Position numbers and translations under genes: made by a program. Below are positions 62,201 to 64,000 of a stretch of 64,000 nucleotides of DNA, piece after piece. The stretch is from Rickettsiales bacterium UBA4311 (lineage in GTDB: Bacteria; Pseudomonadota; Alphaproteobacteria; Rickettsiales; Deianiraeaceae): positions 58,184 through 122,183 of the forward strand of contig DGUL01000001.1 in the NCBI GenBank assembly GCA_002394665.1, read 5' to 3'. Positions within the stretch are counted from its first letter, which is position 1. Every line of letters begins with the position of its first letter. The notes below the pieces were generated by a model that was not told where the DNA came from, did not search any database, and saw only the letters and a program-made list of their open reading frames with translations.

Positions 62201-64000
62201 ATGCCCGCCAACGAATTCAACTTCCGCAATCAACAGATGCAAGAATGGGGTTTCAACAACCAAGAATGGCATAATAATGGTATAGTTTCTGGCAATGACA
62301 TTGATGTTGCAATAAAAATTCAAAATAATCTTTTTTCAAAAGACGAAGACCCTTATTGCGTTTGGTTAGAGACAAAAGATGGTAATTATTGTTCTATTTA
62401 TGAGATGTTGGCACAGGCAATTTATACCACAATCAAAATCAAGAAGAAAATAAACAACGATTTGTTTGCTGGAAAATATGTTATCTTGCCACAATATTTG
62501 GGTTGTTTTGATAATGAAAAATGTGCTTTGATTGGTAAGGATATTGTTGAGTATGTTGAGGAGTTATCAAGTTTTGACCAGTTAAAATATACTCCAAGCA
62601 ATTTGCCACAGGAGGTTATTGATAATGTTAAAACTATCATTGAAACTTTCAGTAAAGAAGCAGAGTTGGAGTTATACAACACCAATGACGGCAAGAAAAA
62701 CCTTGAAGATTTTGGAAGAAGATTAAAACAAATTCAAAGCAAGTTAAACAAGCAAACAAAACTTGAAATCAACAGCAAAAACAATGTTGAAATTTACAAC
62801 AACTATTGGAAAAAAGAGGTTGCACCATTGATAAAATATGACTGCTTTGATGCAAACTTTCCAACCATTGAGGACATCTTGCCATATTGTTATCTTGCTG
62901 ATTTGATGTTTGATGATAACATTAAAAAACCGCTAACCATCAGTGAAAAACTTGATGTTGTGTTGCAATATGACAAAAATGACAACAACTATAAATACAA
63001 AGATGTTATAAAAAAAATGAAGTCATTGACGGACTTGACGGCTAACATTGAAATCACCGACCAAGCAAAATATCAAAGTTTTTGGAATAAATACAAAAGA
63101 CCACCAGAGGAGGAATATAGAAAAAAGATAATTGACCGAGTTGATTTGCTGGTAAGCCAAGATTTGAGGGAGCGAGATGGCGACTTTTTTACTCCAAAAA
63201 TGTGGGCGGACAGAGGCATTGAATATCTAAACAAGGCGATTGGCGCAGACCAAAACGACCAGCAAAGTTGGTTAAAAGATTACTATGTTTGGGATTGTTG
63301 TTGCGGAACTGGAAACTTGTTGCAAGATTTTAGGCCAGAGTTTCAACATAAATGCTTTTTATCAAGTTTAAAAAGATGTCATTTGAGATTGATAAAATCA
63401 CTTGGAAGATTGCCAAACACACCAGACAGCCAGATTTTTCAATTTGATTTTTTGAACGATGATTGGAAGCCACAAGCCGAAGGTGGAAAAATTCCAGATG
63501 CCCTTTGGAAAATCATTAAAGAAACTCCTGAAAAATTGGTTATGTTTATAAATCCGCCGTATGCGGAAAGTGGAAATAAAAGAGTTGTAAGTTCTGGCGG
63601 AAAAGAGAAAAATAAAATAGGAATGTCAAACAAAGATTTATTTATTCAGTTTTACGAAAAAATTTATGACAATATTTGCGGTTGTTATGTTGGTTGTTTT
63701 TCAAAATTAAAACATTTGAATGCCAGCAAACTAACTGATTTTAGAAGCAAGATGAAAATTAAATTTATTGATGGTTTTTGCTGTCCTGCTGATACTTTTG
63801 ATAATGTCACGGGACAATTTCCAATAGCATTCCAAGTTTGGCATTATGATGGAAAAACAGAATTTGGAGATAGATTTGAATTTGATGTTTTGAATAAAAA
63901 GAACGAACATAGTGGCAAAAAAACATTTTTGAAATTTAGTAAAGGCGATTTTATTGTTGATTGGTTAAAGAGTTATAGTATAAATAATAAGAATAGCGGG
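62201..64000 (+). CDS. N6-adenine DNA methyltransferase or type IIG restriction enzyme, C-terminus beyond right edge
   Basis: An uninterrupted frame of 600 codons from ATG 62201 to the right edge. After an N-terminal ~330-residue part of unknown fold, ERDGDFFTPKMWADRGIEYL and the SAM motif YVWDCCCGTGNLLQDF are followed by the catalytic FINPPYAESG. This order (motif I before NPPY) is the gamma class of adenine methyltransferases seen in type I HsdM and type IIG enzymes. The visible part has no clear nuclease motif; it could sit beyond the edge. Defence or epigenetic marking is the likely role. Confidence 0.8.
   Translation, partial: MPANEFNFRNQQMQEWGFNNQEWHNNGIVSGNDIDVAIKIQNNLFSKDEDPYCVWLETKDGNYCSIYEMLAQAIYTTIKIKKKINNDLFAGKYVILPQYLGCFDNEKCALIGKDIVEYVEELSSFDQLKYTPSNLPQEVIDNVKTIIETFSKEAELELYNTNDGKKNLEDFGRRLKQIQSKLNKQTKLEINSKNNVEIYNNYWKKEVAPLIKYDCFDANFPTIEDILPYCYLADLMFDDNIKKPLTISEKLDVVLQYDKNDNNYKYKDVIKKMKSLTDLTANIEITDQAKYQSFWNKYKRPPEEEYRKKIIDRVDLLVSQDLRERDGDFFTPKMWADRGIEYLNKAIGADQNDQQSWLKDYYVWDCCCGTGNLLQDFRPEFQHKCFLSSLKRCHLRLIKSLGRLPNTPDSQIFQFDFLNDDWKPQAEGGKIPDALWKIIKETPEKLVMFINPPYAESGNKRVVSSGGKEKNKIGMSNKDLFIQFYEKIYDNICGCYVGCFSKLKHLNASKLTDFRSKMKIKFIDGFCCPADTFDNVTGQFPIAFQVWHYDGKTEFGDRFEFDVLNKKNEHSGKKTFLKFSKGDFIVDWLKSYSINNKNSG

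Noticed and set aside
1..64000. CRISPR array
   Set aside because: No regularly spaced direct repeats with unique spacers were seen, and no cas-like gene was recognised.
1..64000. Insertion sequence with transposase
   Set aside because: No transposase-like protein or IS-type paired ends around one were recognised.

Overview
The window is AT-rich DNA with long A and T runs and densely packed genes on both strands. It reads as a host-dependent alphaproteobacterium of Rickettsiales type. The evidence is an ATP/ADP translocase (34092-35564), a MucR/Ros regulator, a solitary alphaproteobacterial-type phage terminase, a Tol system, no sign of introns, and short operons broken up by single genes. 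Unusually for that order it carries an arginine operon (argF-carB-argC-argD-argJ-argB) and a leucine cluster (leuA remnant, leuC, leuD, leuB). Deianiraea is a described Rickettsiales member remembered for keeping many amino-acid pathways, so a relative of it is a reasonable but untested guess.

Layout. 1-1283: 5' part of a large unrecognised protein gene leaving the window. 1.3-6.1 kb: A-type Fe-S carrier, dicarboxylate/amino-acid symporter, and thrS with a duplicated 3' end and an inserted small membrane-protein gene. 6.1-17.8 kb: two giant paralogous proteins with paired hydrophobic segments at the C-terminus. 17.8-25.5 kb: PAP2 phosphatase, dut, tolA-like/tolR/tolQ, lolD, atpH, D-amino-acid transaminase, a TPR protein and a PolB-type exonuclease. 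25.6-33.6 kb: the arginine operon, with single-base frameshifts in argB and carB. 33.9-42.2 kb: tRNA-Val, tlc, a membrane protein, a probable SRP RNA, rnhA, terL, ruvX, rpsI-rplM-rpsO. 42.3-47.5 kb: a signal-anchored protein, an RluC-type pseudouridine synthase, a HAD/nucleotidyltransferase fusion with a cupin, and an IscU-IscA fusion. 47.56-47.84 kb: a GC-rich nested palindrome unlike its surroundings. 47.8-51.9 kb: prmC, fabD, a small protein ending in a CaaX-like box, an amino-acid ABC transporter fusion and two tRNAs. 52.1-60.8 kb: leuA remnant, leuCDB, mreB, an ABC ATPase, a phosphoethanolamine transferase-like enzyme, frr. 60.9-64 kb: two tRNAs, mucR, a short rnpA-like gene and an adenine methyltransferase or type IIG restriction enzyme running off the right edge.

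The most striking pattern is regulatory. The three largest unknown proteins (genes starting at 1283 on the minus strand, 6147 and 10686) each have a promoter whose -35/-10 spacer is almost entirely an A13 homopolymer. A fourth tract (A17) follows a perfect TTGACA box in front of the putative surface-sugar gene at 44925. This is the architecture of slipped-strand phase-variable promoters, and it suggests a switchable set of surface or host-interaction proteins. The -10 boxes lie only about 5-14 bases before the start codons, so many transcripts would be leaderless or nearly so.

Several housekeeping proteins (S9, TolA, RluC, the ABC ATPase, the EptA-like enzyme) carry lysine/glutamate-rich low-complexity extensions. 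Biosynthetic erosion is visible: leuA has lost almost all of its barrel by an in-frame deletion, CarB has lost its allosteric domain, and argB and carB are frameshifted. All functional calls come from reading the sequence and from knowledge of protein families. No database search was run.
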